Below are positions 45,217 through 54,832 of a DNA stretch of 64,000 nucleotides, in pieces (position 1 is the first letter of the stretch; each line of letters starts with the position of its first letter). A program made the translations under genes and the position numbers. The DNA is from CBDFNC01 sp965249895 (GTDB lineage: Bacteria; Pseudomonadota; Gammaproteobacteria; Enterobacterales; CBDFNC01), in NCBI GenBank assembly GCA_965249895.1, contig CBDFNC010000005.1, positions 1,116,001-1,180,000 of the forward strand. The letters run 5' to 3'. The notes beneath the pieces are model-generated. The model saw only the letters and a program-made list of their open reading frames with translations, did no database searches and had not been told where the DNA came from.

Positions 45217-46054
45217 TCTGCTCTCCGGTATATTTTTCGATTATATTCTTGAACTGCAAAGGGTTAACGGAAGAAAAATGTTGTACGGCATGGTCTTTGG
45301 TTTTCTTGGTCAGTAAGGTGTAAGCTTTTTCATTTAATACCAAAGGCGACCTTTTCACCTTGCTAACCCAGTCGGTAAATCCATCTTGCGTAGTAGCGTG
45401 AACCTTAAATTTCATCCCGGAGAATCCGAAGCCACTGTAGTTAGCAGATATTCCCCGGTATTGGCCCGGCTCACTCGCCATCAAATTGAGCCTGTTTTCC
45501 ATACCGGCCATGGCGTATATCTGGCTACCCAGCTGAGGAATAAAAAAAGAGTTCATCACAGTATCTGAGGTAATAAGGAACTCCACCGGCACATCCACAG
45601 GCATGGCAATTTCGTTCACCGTGGCAATTTTGTATTCCGGATAGATAAACAACCATTTCCAGTCTAAAGCCACCACCTGGACTGTCAGGGTGTCCTCCTC
45701 TTCTCCCAGTCCTTTACGGGGATCCAAGGAATATGAGGTGTAATAAGTCACCGTCGCCAACGCAAAAACAATCAGGCAGGGTATGGTCCAGACTACAATT
45801 TCTATTTTTGTTGAATGTTCCCAGTCGGGCTTATACTCCGCTTTTTTATTGCTTTTCCGGTACTTGTAAGGAAACCAGACCGTCATAAAAAGGACTGGAA
45901 TTATAACGATTAACATCAGAAGCACCGACGTAATGATTAACGCTTTAGCTTCTTCCCCCACTGGGCCTTTGGGGTCAAACAACACCATATTGCAGCCACT
46001 TAGTAGAAAAGCACATACGGCTAAGGCTGAAATAGAAAAGACTTTCTTAAGCAT
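45206..46054 (-). CDS. cyoA: Cytochrome o ubiquinol oxidase subunit II
   Basis: 282 residues. Lipoprotein signal with LLSGCNM lipobox, two membrane helices (IITSVLLMLIVIIPVLFMTV, WTIPCLIVFALATVTYY) and a cupredoxin domain where the CuA-binding Cys/His set is missing (NSFFIPQLGSQIYAMAGMEN), as expected for quinol oxidases. First gene of the operon. Confidence 0.95.
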   Translation of the reverse strand: MLKKVFSISALAVCAFLLSGCNMVLFDPKGPVGEEAKALIITSVLLMLIVIIPVLFMTVWFPYKYRKSNKKAEYKPDWEHSTKIEIVVWTIPCLIVFALATVTYYTSYSLDPRKGLGEEEDTLTVQVVALDWKWLFIYPEYKIATVNEIAMPVDVPVEFLITSDTVMNSFFIPQLGSQIYAMAGMENRLNLMASEPGQYRGISANYSGFGFSGMKFKVHATTQDGFTDWVSKVKRSPLVLNEKAYTLLTKKTKDHAVQHFSSVNPLQFKNIIEKYTGEQNGQ

Positions 46055-46697
46055 CTGAAAACCTCAAAAAGTTTCGGCGGTAAAAATCATCTTTCTACAA
46101 GCCCATATTGGTTCACAGCCCAAACTTAGCCCCTGAACTAGATTGGAACAGTTGTTACTGGTTTTATGGCTTGAAATGAAAATCCGATCTTTTCCTGGAA
46201 ACCAATCTAAACACGCATAAATAACAATGATTTACATTATCATTTACATTTTTATTTGCGCTGCATTCTCTTTGTTTTCCCTGATAAAATCAAATATTTA
46301 TTTCAGATAAATAATATCTAATCACCCTATAACGTATAGTGTTAAAGGGGGTTTGGTTGAAGATATTCAAGACTGTGGATAGCAACACGGTAGAACTTAA
46401 TATTAACCAGTGGGACTGGCCTCTCTCGCTATTACTGGCGGGCAATTAACCTACCCCTTCGACGTATCCTCCCAGCGAACAACACCAGTAAATAGGCAAG
46501 GTAATGGTTTGATTTTCAGTCGCCTGAGCACAATTTATTACAGCGTCACAAAAACAACCGAAAACGTTTCAAGATGTCACACGATACATTCATTAGACCT
46601 ACGACCAGACAGGGCCGCTAGCTTGAAACCCCCGACAATGGCTTCTTGGTGTACACTAAATACGTAACACTTACTTTGCTGACTCAGGTAGTAAACG
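46055..46697. other. Divergent promoter region between cyoA and the response regulator gene
   Basis: No gene supported. It holds the Fur-like palindrome at 46226-46244, a perfect 13-bp palindrome CTATAACGTATAG at 46327-46339 and AT-rich stretches that could serve as promoters for cyoA. The part 46380-46690 has no recognised signal. Confidence 0.4.
46226..46244. promoter_or_regulatory. Fur-like inverted repeat upstream of cyoA
   Basis: AATGATTTACATTATCATT, 19 bases with exact AATGAT/ATCATT arms, like a Fur box in length and composition. It lies about 170 bases before cyoA. Iron control of the oxidase is inferred only. Confidence 0.4.
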
Positions 46698-47813
46698 ATG
46701 ACAGCTAGAGTTCATGTATTAGTGACCGATGATGAACCTTTCAACCTAGAGTTGATGGAAGAAATTCTCGAAGATGATTACCAAGTCGATTGTGTGGCCT
46801 CAGGTCCCGAATGCCTAGATTTCCTGCAAAATAATAAGCCTGACATTTTGTTACTCGATGTTGCCATGCCAAATATGAATGGTTATGAGGTTTGTCAAAC
46901 GATTAAAGCTGATCCGAACCTTACACTACCTGTCCTATTTATCTCCGCCAGGGGCTCGCTGGAGGAACGCCTCGCAGGTTATGAAGCTGGCGGTGATGAT
47001 TACCTGGTAAAACCGTTTGAAAGCAGGGAGCTACTGGCAAAAGTTCAATCTATGATTACCTTTGTAAACAAACAAAAACAACTCGCCACTCAGCTAAGTC
47101 AGGCAAATGATATCACTATGATGGTGATGACAAGTAGTGGAGAGATAGGCAACGTAATTAATTTTTTACGTCAAACATTCGAATGTAAAGATCTCGAGTC
47201 GCTGACAAATGCAGTATTTGAATCGTTGGAACTCTTTGGCTTGAGCGGCACGCTGCAATATAACAAATTCGGTCAAGTATTAGCAACTCATGATACCAGC
47301 GGCTTATATAAACCGGTAGAAGCTGAATTATTGCAAATAACCAAGAGCCAGGGTCGAATATTTAATCATAAAAGCCGCTGTATCTTCACATTTGAACACG
47401 CCGCATTATTAATTAAAAATATGCCCCCGATGGAGGATGAGATACATGGCCGTTTACTCGACCATCTCTGCATCTTGATGGAAGGAGTCAATGCTCAGGC
47501 TGAAACTATTTACAACCTTCAACAAGTCTTAAAAGATGAAGAGAAAAATAGAGCCTTGTTACGTGATACTCAGCAAGCAATGACCACAATGAAGCTAAAC
47601 TTACAAGAGCAAAAAGAATCCGCTTTAAAGATAAGCCAAGATCTACTCATTCAAGTTGAAAGTAATCTGTTAAGCCTTGGTTTAGAAGAAGATCAGGAGA
47701 TTTTCATTGTAGAAATGATAGAAAAGAATATAGAACAGATGATGAAGTGTTACGATAACCAGGAAAAATTTGATGTGTTTTTTAACGAAATAATAGAGTC
47801 TCTAAACCCATAA
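46698..47813 (+). CDS. Response regulator with uncharacterised C-terminal region
   Basis: 371 residues. Receiver domain 1-125 with DDE at 11-13, phospho-acceptor Asp54 in ILLLDVAMPN and Lys in YLVKPFE. A coiled-coil linker (about 130-150) leads to a region (FECKDLESLTNAVFESLELF, GLSGTLQYNKFGQVLATHDT) and a second coiled coil (about 270-335). No DNA-binding, GGDEF or phosphatase domain is visible. Probably partners the convergent kinase at 47900-49444. Confidence 0.85.
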   Translation: MTARVHVLVTDDEPFNLELMEEILEDDYQVDCVASGPECLDFLQNNKPDILLLDVAMPNMNGYEVCQTIKADPNLTLPVLFISARGSLEERLAGYEAGGDDYLVKPFESRELLAKVQSMITFVNKQKQLATQLSQANDITMMVMTSSGEIGNVINFLRQTFECKDLESLTNAVFESLELFGLSGTLQYNKFGQVLATHDTSGLYKPVEAELLQITKSQGRIFNHKSRCIFTFEHAALLIKNMPPMEDEIHGRLLDHLCILMEGVNAQAETIYNLQQVLKDEEKNRALLRDTQQAMTTMKLNLQEQKESALKISQDLLIQVESNLLSLGLEEDQEIFIVEMIEKNIEQMMKCYDNQEKFDVFFNEIIESLNP

Positions 47814-47899
47814 ATTTGTATACCCCATAACTACCCCTATTTAATACGCGAAACCACCAAATAATATTAAAAATAAATAAGCGAATTTACAACACAAAA

Positions 47900-49444
47900 T
47901 TAACCATCGGATAAATCAAGTTGATTTCGAGGTAGAATAACGATAAAACAAGCTCCTGACTCTTGATTGTTTTTAGCAAAAATATCCCCTTTATGATAGT
48001 CTACAATATCTTTACATATAGATAATCCTAAGCCGGTACCACCTGCACCTGTATTGGTTACACTCGACTGAGAAAACTTATTAAATATATAGACCAATTC
48101 ATCTTCAGGGACCCCAGGCCCCTGATCACAAATACTAACCCTAATAGCTGATACTCCTTCATCTCGAGTACATGACTTATACTCTTCATTAATAACAGTA
48201 ATTAATATCTCACCCTGTTCAGGTGAAAACTTTATTGCATTGGAAAGTATATTATAGATAACCTGGTGGATCCGCTCTTGATCAAAATCAGCACTTTGGT
48301 CAGCCAACTTATTTTCCTGTAATATAACTAATTTACGCTGCTGAAGTAGTGGCTCTAGCTCCACTAAACTTTGCTTTATAACTGCATCAATAGAATTACT
48401 TGAAAAATCAAACTGCATTTGCCCAGCCTCTAGCTTTGACAAGTCCAGCAGGTTATTCAATAAACCTAACAATCTTGAACCACTACTGTTAATTCTCTCG
48501 AAATACTTTAATAATTTATCTTTATCGACCCTTTCCAACTTACTGATACCTAATTCAGAAAAACCTAAAATACCAAGCATTGGTGTTCTTAATTCATGAG
48601 ATATATTAGCCAGAAATTCACTTTTAACCTTATTAGCTTTATTTGCATCTTCCAATGCTTTTTCTATCTGCTCTCGTTTTAAAATTATATCTTGTTTCAT
48701 TAAATCAAACGATTTAACCAGCAACTTAATTTCATCACCGACAATAGGGCTGATATCATCGATTTGACTATTACGGAAAGTTTCAATATTTTGCCTTAGT
48801 TCGATCAGAGGTCTAACCACCTGATTAATTCCGGTTAATACTAACAACATAACAAATGTAAATAAAATCAGAGAACTAACAACTTCATAAATCAGTAGCT
48901 TTTGCAGATCTTCATCTGCTTCTTCCTGCACGATCTCCAATGCTACACTTACATGATTTAGTAAAGATTCAGCAATGCTCTCTATTTTAACCCTAAACTC
49001 ATGAGTACCTACTGAAGATCTTCCCAACCAACGCTGGTAAATATCAACAAACTCCTTGGTTTTTTCAGCTATGATTAATGCCGCCTCAAACTCTAGCACT
49101 TCATCTATATCGCTGTCCGTTTCTGCTACATGTTGTTGATAAGCTATTGTTTTTAATATTAACTTTTGTAGCAATTCCGGGTTAACGTGGGAAATATGTG
49201 AAGCAGCGTAACTAATATCTCGCTCAATACTAATCAACATTTTATGATCGCTAAAGGCGTCATTCTTGACCTGAATAAATAAACTAGCAAAAACAAAGAC
49301 ATAAATAAATGAGGTAAGAGAAAGTAATACTAGAGTAGGCAATACCACCTTGGTGCGTATGGACCAAGTATCAAAATCGAAGGCTAACAATGGGATCTCA
49401 TTCAGCATGTTATGCCATGCAACAAAGTATAGTTCAGCTCTCAT
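47900..49444 (-). CDS. Membrane sensor histidine kinase
   Basis: 514 residues. Membrane helix near 32-56, a periplasmic helical sensor region to about 183, second helix 185-206, HAMP-like 210-262, HisKA with His283 (FLANISHELRTPMLG), and an ATPase domain with a clear N-box (NILSNAIKFSPEQG), DQGPGVP and GTGLGLSICKDIV. It has no receiver domain. The response regulator gene converges on it with 86 bases between. Signal unknown. Several upstream Mets make the start uncertain. Confidence 0.87.
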   Translation of the reverse strand: MRAELYFVAWHNMLNEIPLLAFDFDTWSIRTKVVLPTLVLLSLTSFIYVFVFASLFIQVKNDAFSDHKMLISIERDISYAASHISHVNPELLQKLILKTIAYQQHVAETDSDIDEVLEFEAALIIAEKTKEFVDIYQRWLGRSSVGTHEFRVKIESIAESLLNHVSVALEIVQEEADEDLQKLLIYEVVSSLILFTFVMLLVLTGINQVVRPLIELRQNIETFRNSQIDDISPIVGDEIKLLVKSFDLMKQDIILKREQIEKALEDANKANKVKSEFLANISHELRTPMLGILGFSELGISKLERVDKDKLLKYFERINSSGSRLLGLLNNLLDLSKLEAGQMQFDFSSNSIDAVIKQSLVELEPLLQQRKLVILQENKLADQSADFDQERIHQVIYNILSNAIKFSPEQGEILITVINEEYKSCTRDEGVSAIRVSICDQGPGVPEDELVYIFNKFSQSSVTNTGAGGTGLGLSICKDIVDYHKGDIFAKNNQESGACFIVILPRNQLDLSDG

Positions 49445-49756
49445 TTTGTTTACGATTTTTAGATGGCCAATAAGTTTTGGCTAATTACAACATTTCTTTT
49501 TCACTCCCTTTCTAATAACCATGTTAACTATCAACTAAAAATAATGAATAGATTTCATTTGTTAGTCTACGTATTTTAAATCACCATTTACGATGTGTTC
49601 TGGTCTAATTGAATTGGACAGTTATGTTATAGACTAGGTTTTAAGTCGACTCGAGTTGGTTATTTGGTGTGTAACGGAAAAAATGGCTTCGTCTACCTCA
49701 AGAGGTTCCGTGGCTTACTCAGAAGTTGAAATTGGAATAAATACTACGGAATTAGC
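49445..49756. other. Intergenic region upstream of the kinase
   Basis: AT-rich, no gene. It carries the kinase promoter on the minus strand. From 49757 the sequence is MITE-A. Confidence 0.35.
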
Positions 49757-49789
49757 GGGACCGGTCAAACCTGGGTAACAGCTCACGAT

Positions 49790-51365
49790 CTGTCTCTTGT
49801 GCATAAGTCATCAACCAAAAAAAATTGAACTTTTTGCGGCTTCGTCGTTCAGATCTCCAGAATCTGAACGGTAGGAATAAGCAAAGATGTTACAGGCACT
49901 GCATAATGCAACAACATGGGCTGGCAATTTATTCAGCAAGGCGGAATTGGGAGACAAGCGGCTCACTAAGCGATTAGTGAAAATTGCCGAAGGACTAGCC
50001 CGCCATACAGGCCAATCGCTTGCTGCGTCATGTGAAGGCGATGCCATCGCCGTGGAAGGGGCTTACCGCTTTATGCGTAACACAAATGTACAACCAGCAG
50101 CAGTTAGAGCTGCAGGCTTTAAGGCAACCGTGAAAGACATTATTGACAGTGATATAGAAGAGATCTTAGCGCTTGAAGATACCACCTCGGCGAGCTTTCG
50201 ACACCAAAGCGCAGCGCAGCTCGGTAAGCTGGGCAAGGTCATCGATAAAGCGCGGGGATGGTGGGTTCATTCGGTGCTCTTACTGAATGCGCAGACCATG
50301 CAGACTTTGGGGCTGGCGCATCAGGAATGGTGGTGTCGGCCAGATGACCCAAAACTCGCTGATTTAAAGGAAAGTGGGAAGTGGCAATATGCCTCAGAAC
50401 GCTGTAGTGAGCTGTTTGCGGAGCAGATGCACAGTGTGATCTCTGTCTGTGACAGGGAAGCCGATATTTACGACTATCTGGCATATAAGTTAAGTAACGG
50501 TGAGCGCTTTGTGATGCGGGCTAAACACCTCAGAGCGGTTGAGGAAGCGAATGCCTAACTGTGCAGCCATCTTCAAGCTCAGCCTGAGTTAGGGGGGTAT
50601 CAGGTTCAGATCCCGCAAAAAGGGATGAAAGGCAAAAACGGTAAAGCGAAAAATCGACCTTCCCGCACAGCCAAATTATCACTAAAAAGCGTTTCAGAGA
50701 TTGTGTTCAAGCGAAAAGAAAAAGAGGTGCGGCTGAACGCGGTATTGGCGGAAGAGGTTTCGCCGCCTTCTGGCGTAGAAGGATTGCGCTGGCTCTTGCT
50801 CACGACAGAGCCTGTCGATACGTTTGAAGCAGCGCTTAAAGTGATACGCATCTACGCAGCGCGTTGGCGAATAGAAGATTTTCATAAGGCCTGGAAAACA
50901 GGCTGCAAAGCGGAAGAGCAACGGATGGTTACGCCAGAAAACTTAGAGCGTATGTTATCAATCCTGGGTTTTGTTGCGGTGCGGCTGATGCAGTTGAGGG
51001 AGAGTTTTACGTTACCGTATCTGTTAAAAAGCGAGGGGTTAGTGGATGAAGCGGAGCAAGTTGCCAGCATGCCCTGTGACAAGGTGATGACGGAAGATGA
51101 ATGGCGGCTGCTCGCCTTTTTGCAAGGTGAAGAGGTTAAACTGGAAAGTCCACCGACACTGCAATGGGTCTACCTAGCGCTGGCTAAGCTGGGAGGGTTC
51201 ACAGATACCAAGGGTACAGGCGTAGCGGGCTGGGATACGCTTTGGAAGGGGTGGGCCAAGCTACAGGAGCGCGTGGCGGGTATGCAAGCGGCGCGAGAGA
51301 TGCAGGAGAAAGGGCTTCTCCAATAAGTAAAATAAACATCACAAAAAGATGTGATCAAGAGACAG
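49790..51365 (+). mobile_element. IS50 (Tn5)-like insertion sequence, IS4 family
   Basis: 1576 bp, close to IS50. Left end CTGTCTCTTGTGCATAAGT resembles the Tn5 outside end, and the right end reads inward CTGTCTCTTGATCACATCT, close to the IS50 inside end. A 9-bp target duplication GCTCACGAT lies at 49781-49789 and 51366-51374. These are the features of the IS50 group. Confidence 0.92.
49887..51326 (+). pseudogene. Tn5-type transposase interrupted by one nonsense codon
   Basis: The frame is open from ATG 49887, hits TAA at 50556-50558, and continues in the same frame to 51326. Total about 479 codons, like Tn5 transposase (476). Catalytic motifs lie on both sides: LALEDTTSAS (first Asp) and ISVCDREADI (second Asp) before the stop, RWRIEDFHKAWKTGC (Glu, YREK-like signature) after it. 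The TAA replaces what should be a Tyr-like position before HLQAQPELGGYQV. No frameshift is needed. As written it makes a truncated protein without the Glu. Confidence 0.92.
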
Positions 51366-51627
51366 GCTCACGATAGATCGGTAGGAGCCGAACCCATCTC
51401 AGGGATGAGATGTAAAGCGCATGGATGCACGTTCGGCGAACCCGGTGGGCACGGGCTTCGCCCTCTTCACTTATAGAAAGGCATCTGCTCTACAGAGGCC
51501 GCTACAATTGTTACCCTAATACCCGTTATTTGATGGGTTCCATCCTTAGACATAAAAGGTCCAACCAAGGACTCAGAGAGCACATCTTCATCAGCGCAGC
51601 AAACAACGCCGATGAAGATGTGAGCCG

Positions 51628-52902
51628 TTAGCTGTTTTTAGTCTTGGGTAAAATGAGGTTCAGCGCGATGGCCACCAAACCACATAAGCTCACCCCTTGC
51701 AGGCTAAACGAACCTATGCCAAATGCCATGCCTCCAATACCAAATACCAAGGTAATAGAAACAATGCATATGTTTCTTGGCTGACTCAGGTCCACTTGGT
51801 GGCGAATAAGAGTATTCAGGCCCACCGCCGCTATGGCGCCAAACAACAGCATCATTATGCCGCCCATCACAGGCACTGGAATGGATTGTAAAAACGCGCC
51901 AAATTTCCCCACAAAAGCCAGGATAATGGCAAACACCGCCGCCCACATCATAATCTTGGGGTTAAAACTGCGGGTGAGCATAACAGCTCCGGTTACTTCA
52001 CTGTAAGTGGTGTTGGGAGGCCCGCCAAACAATGCAGCTACGCTGGTCGCAGCGCCATCACCAAACAGGGTGCGATGCAGACCCGGTTTTTTCAGGTAAT
52101 CCTTTTTAGTCACCGAACTGATGGCCAGCATATCACCCACGTGCTCTACGGCAGGCGCAATCGCCACAGGTAGCATAAAGAGGATGGCATGCCAGTTCCA
52201 TTCAGGGGCCACGAAATTAGGCATAGCCAGCCAGCTGGCCTGGTTAATGGCCGTAAAATCCACAACACCGAATATCAGCGACAGGGCGTAACCCACTAAA
52301 ACACCACACATAATGGGCACTAGCTTAAACAAACCTTTGGCTAATGTAGAAACCATCAGGGTGGTAAGCAGTGCGGCCATAGATATTATCAGCGCTACAT
52401 TTTGCTCCACCAGCACCATAGAGCCATCACCGGTTTTCCCTATGGCCATGTTTACCGCCAACGGAGCCAATCCCAGGCCGATGACCATGATCACCGGACC
52501 TACAACAACGGGGGGTAGTATTTTATGGATCACTTCCACCCCTTTCAGTCGGACCATACCGCCCATCAACATATACACCACACCGGCTACAAACAGGCCA
52601 GACATAGTGCCGGGAATACCCCAGGTTTGTACGCCGTATAATATAGGTGCAATAAAGGCAAAGGACGACGCCAAAAATATAGGAACTTGCCCCTTGGTGA
52701 TGATGTGAAATAACAAGGTGCCCACACCAGCGCCAAACAACGCCACATTAGGATCCAAGCCGGTGATAAGTGGCATCAGAACCATAGCGCCAAACGCAAC
52801 AAATAACATTTGTGAACCTGCCAGGGCCTGCTTCACAGTACTCAGCGTTTCATCCGATGACACGGGCTCATTTTGCAGCTCTTGTTCAGCTACATTACGC
52901 AT
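51628..52902 (-). CDS. uraA: Uracil permease UraA (NCS2 family)
   Basis: 424 residues with about 14 membrane segments. NCS2 landmarks include AIAPAVEHVGDMLAISSVTK and FGGPPNTTYSEVTGAVMLTR. It imports uracil by proton symport. It follows upp on the same strand with a terminator-like hairpin between, so expression may be partly attenuated. Confidence 0.93.
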   Translation of the reverse strand: MRNVAEQELQNEPVSSDETLSTVKQALAGSQMLFVAFGAMVLMPLITGLDPNVALFGAGVGTLLFHIITKGQVPIFLASSFAFIAPILYGVQTWGIPGTMSGLFVAGVVYMLMGGMVRLKGVEVIHKILPPVVVGPVIMVIGLGLAPLAVNMAIGKTGDGSMVLVEQNVALIISMAALLTTLMVSTLAKGLFKLVPIMCGVLVGYALSLIFGVVDFTAINQASWLAMPNFVAPEWNWHAILFMLPVAIAPAVEHVGDMLAISSVTKKDYLKKPGLHRTLFGDGAATSVAALFGGPPNTTYSEVTGAVMLTRSFNPKIMMWAAVFAIILAFVGKFGAFLQSIPVPVMGGIMMLLFGAIAAVGLNTLIRHQVDLSQPRNICIVSITLVFGIGGMAFGIGSFSLQGVSLCGLVAIALNLILPKTKNS

Positions 52903-52917
52903 TTTCTTCTCCCATAA

Positions 52918-52941
52918 AAAAACCGGCTTATGCCGGTTTTT
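52918..52941. terminator. Bidirectional hairpin between upp and uraA
   Basis: AAAAACCGGC-TTAT-GCCGGTTTTT, a perfect 10-bp stem with T/A tails on both sides. On the minus strand it could terminate part of the upp transcripts before uraA. Confidence 0.8.
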
Positions 52942-52944
52942 GTT

Positions 52945-53571
52945 TTACTTAGTACCAAATATCTTATCGCCGGCATCTCCGAGGCCGGGGATGATATAGC
53001 CTTTATCGTTTAACTTCTCATCAATGGAAGCCGTATATAGTTCGATACCCGGATGCGCTTCTTCTAATTTTTTCAACCCTTCAGGGGCAGCAACCAATAC
53101 CAGTACCTTTATATTGGTACAGCCGTTTTTTTTCAGCAGGTCCAGGGTAGCAATCATAGAGCCACCCGTTGCCAACATAGGATCCACCACCAGGGCTAAA
53201 CGGCTATCAATCTGGCTCACCAGTTTTTCGAAATACGGAACCGGCTCCAATGTCTCTTCATCGCGGTAGATACCAACAACACTCACCTTAGCGCTAGGAA
53301 TGTGCTCAAGTACGCCATCCATCATGCCAAGACCGGCTCGCAAAATAGGCACCACAGTGACTTTTTTACCTTTGATCTGTTTTACTTCAATCTCGCTGTC
53401 CCAACCCTGGATGGTTTTTGGCTCCAGCGCCAGATCTGCAGTCGCTTCGTAAGTTAGCAAGCTGGCTACTTCCCGGGCCAGTTCACGAAAACGCTTGGTG
53501 CTAATTTCCGCCTCACGCATTAAGCCTAATTTATGTTGTATAAGTGGGTGTTTAACCTCTATGGTTTTCAT
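52945..53571 (-). CDS. upp: Uracil phosphoribosyltransferase
   Basis: 208 residues from ATG 53571, preceded by GGAG; a TTG four codons upstream is not preferred. PRPP-binding motif VVDPMLATGGSMIATLDLL, ligand loop PILRAGLGMMDG, and the C-terminal GDAGDKIFGTK typical of Upp. Makes UMP from uracil for pyrimidine salvage. Divergent from purM. Confidence 0.96.
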   Translation of the reverse strand: MKTIEVKHPLIQHKLGLMREAEISTKRFRELAREVASLLTYEATADLALEPKTIQGWDSEIEVKQIKGKKVTVVPILRAGLGMMDGVLEHIPSAKVSVVGIYRDEETLEPVPYFEKLVSQIDSRLALVVDPMLATGGSMIATLDLLKKNGCTNIKVLVLVAAPEGLKKLEEAHPGIELYTASIDEKLNDKGYIIPGLGDAGDKIFGTK

Positions 53572-53787
53572 CTTTTTCTCCAAAGCAGTAGCAATCTTTC
53601 AAAAAACCCGCGAATTCTAGCAAAAAGTAGCCCTTACAACTCATGGGTTTGTCAAAATTGAGTTTAATAACACAGAAATATTTCTACAAGACGGCAATGG
53701 CTGGTAAAATACGTGGGATTTATTAGCAGGCAATGGATTTTACTCCATTGACGCAAATCCAACTTAGATAGATGGTGAGGGATTTCA

Positions 53788-54828
53788 GTGAGTAACGAAA
53801 CCACTTCCTTGAGTTATAAAGATGCTGGCGTTGATATAGACGCAGGCAATGCTCTTGTAGAACGTATTAAAGGTGTAAGCAAACGAACCAAACGTCCTGA
53901 AGTATTAGGTGGACTGGGTGGTTTTGGCGCGTTATGCCAGATCCCAACGGGATATAAAGAGCCTGTTTTGGTTGCCGGTACCGATGGCGTTGGCACCAAA
54001 CTTAGACTAGCCATAGATCTGGGTAAACATGATACCGTGGGTATCGACTTAGTGGCCATGTGCGTAAACGACTTGATCGTACAAGGTGCAGAGCCCCTTT
54101 TCTTCCTGGACTACTATGCGACAGGTAAGCTGGACGTAGATGTAGCTGCAGAAGTTGTTACCGGCATCGGCGCGGGTTGTGAACTGTCTAACTGTTCATT
54201 GATCGGCGGTGAAACCGCTGAAATGCCAGGCATGTACGAAGGTGATGACTATGACATCGCAGGCTTCTGTGTTGGTGTAGTAGAAAAGTCAGAAATCATT
54301 GACGGCACTAAAGTTGCTGCCGGCGATGCGCTGATTGCCTTGGGCTCCAGTGGTCCTCACTCTAACGGCTACTCACTGGTTCGTAAGATCCTGGAAGTTT
54401 CCGGCGAAGACACACAACAAGCATTCGGTGACAAGACGCTTGGCGAAACCCTGCTTGAACCCACACGCATTTATGTAAAATCAGCCCTTGAACTGATCAA
54501 GCAATGTGACGTTCACGCCCTGTCGCACATTACTGGTGGTGGTTTCTGGGAAAACATCCCTCGCGTACTTCCACAAGGTATGAAAGCCGTCGTTGATGGA
54601 AACAGCTGGCAGTGGCCTGAAATCTTCAACTGGTTACAAGAAAAAGGTAACGTGAAGACCGAAGAAATGTATCGCACCTTTAACTGTGGTGTTGGTATGG
54701 TTATCGCGGTACCAGCCGAACAAGCAGACAAAGCCATTGAAATCCTGACTGCTCAGGGTGAAAACGCTTGGTTGATTGGTAGTCTGGCAGAAGCCGCTGA
54801 AGGCGAAGCCCAAGTAGAGATAGTGTAA
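53788..54828 (+). CDS. purM: Phosphoribosylformylglycinamidine cyclo-ligase
   Basis: 346 residues, start GTG 53788. PurM motifs: GTDGVGTKLRLA, GIDLVAMCVNDL, GGETAEMPGMY, and SSGPHSNGYSLVR, HITGGGFWENIPR. Fifth step of purine synthesis (AIR synthase). purN follows after 4 bases. Divergent from upp with about 200 bases between, AT-rich and with no visible riboswitch. Confidence 0.97.
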   Translation: MSNETTSLSYKDAGVDIDAGNALVERIKGVSKRTKRPEVLGGLGGFGALCQIPTGYKEPVLVAGTDGVGTKLRLAIDLGKHDTVGIDLVAMCVNDLIVQGAEPLFFLDYYATGKLDVDVAAEVVTGIGAGCELSNCSLIGGETAEMPGMYEGDDYDIAGFCVGVVEKSEIIDGTKVAAGDALIALGSSGPHSNGYSLVRKILEVSGEDTQQAFGDKTLGETLLEPTRIYVKSALELIKQCDVHALSHITGGGFWENIPRVLPQGMKAVVDGNSWQWPEIFNWLQEKGNVKTEEMYRTFNCGVGMVIAVPAEQADKAIEILTAQGENAWLIGSLAEAAEGEAQVEIV

Positions 54829-54832
54829 TTCT

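Larger units (their letters stand above)
49757..51541. repeat. MITE-A copy split by an IS50-like element
   Basis: 49757-49789 (GGGACCGGTCAAACCTGGG, then TAACAGCTCACGAT) and 51366-51541 (GCTCACGATAGATCGG to TTTGATGGGTTCC) join into one MITE-A when the insertion and one 9-base copy are removed. The reconstructed sequence matches the complement of 22455-22640 closely. Confidence 0.88.

Noticed and set aside
53584..53787. Purine riboswitch or PurR box between upp and purM
   Set aside because: No purine-riboswitch core or clear ACGCAAACGTTTGCGT-like palindrome was seen.
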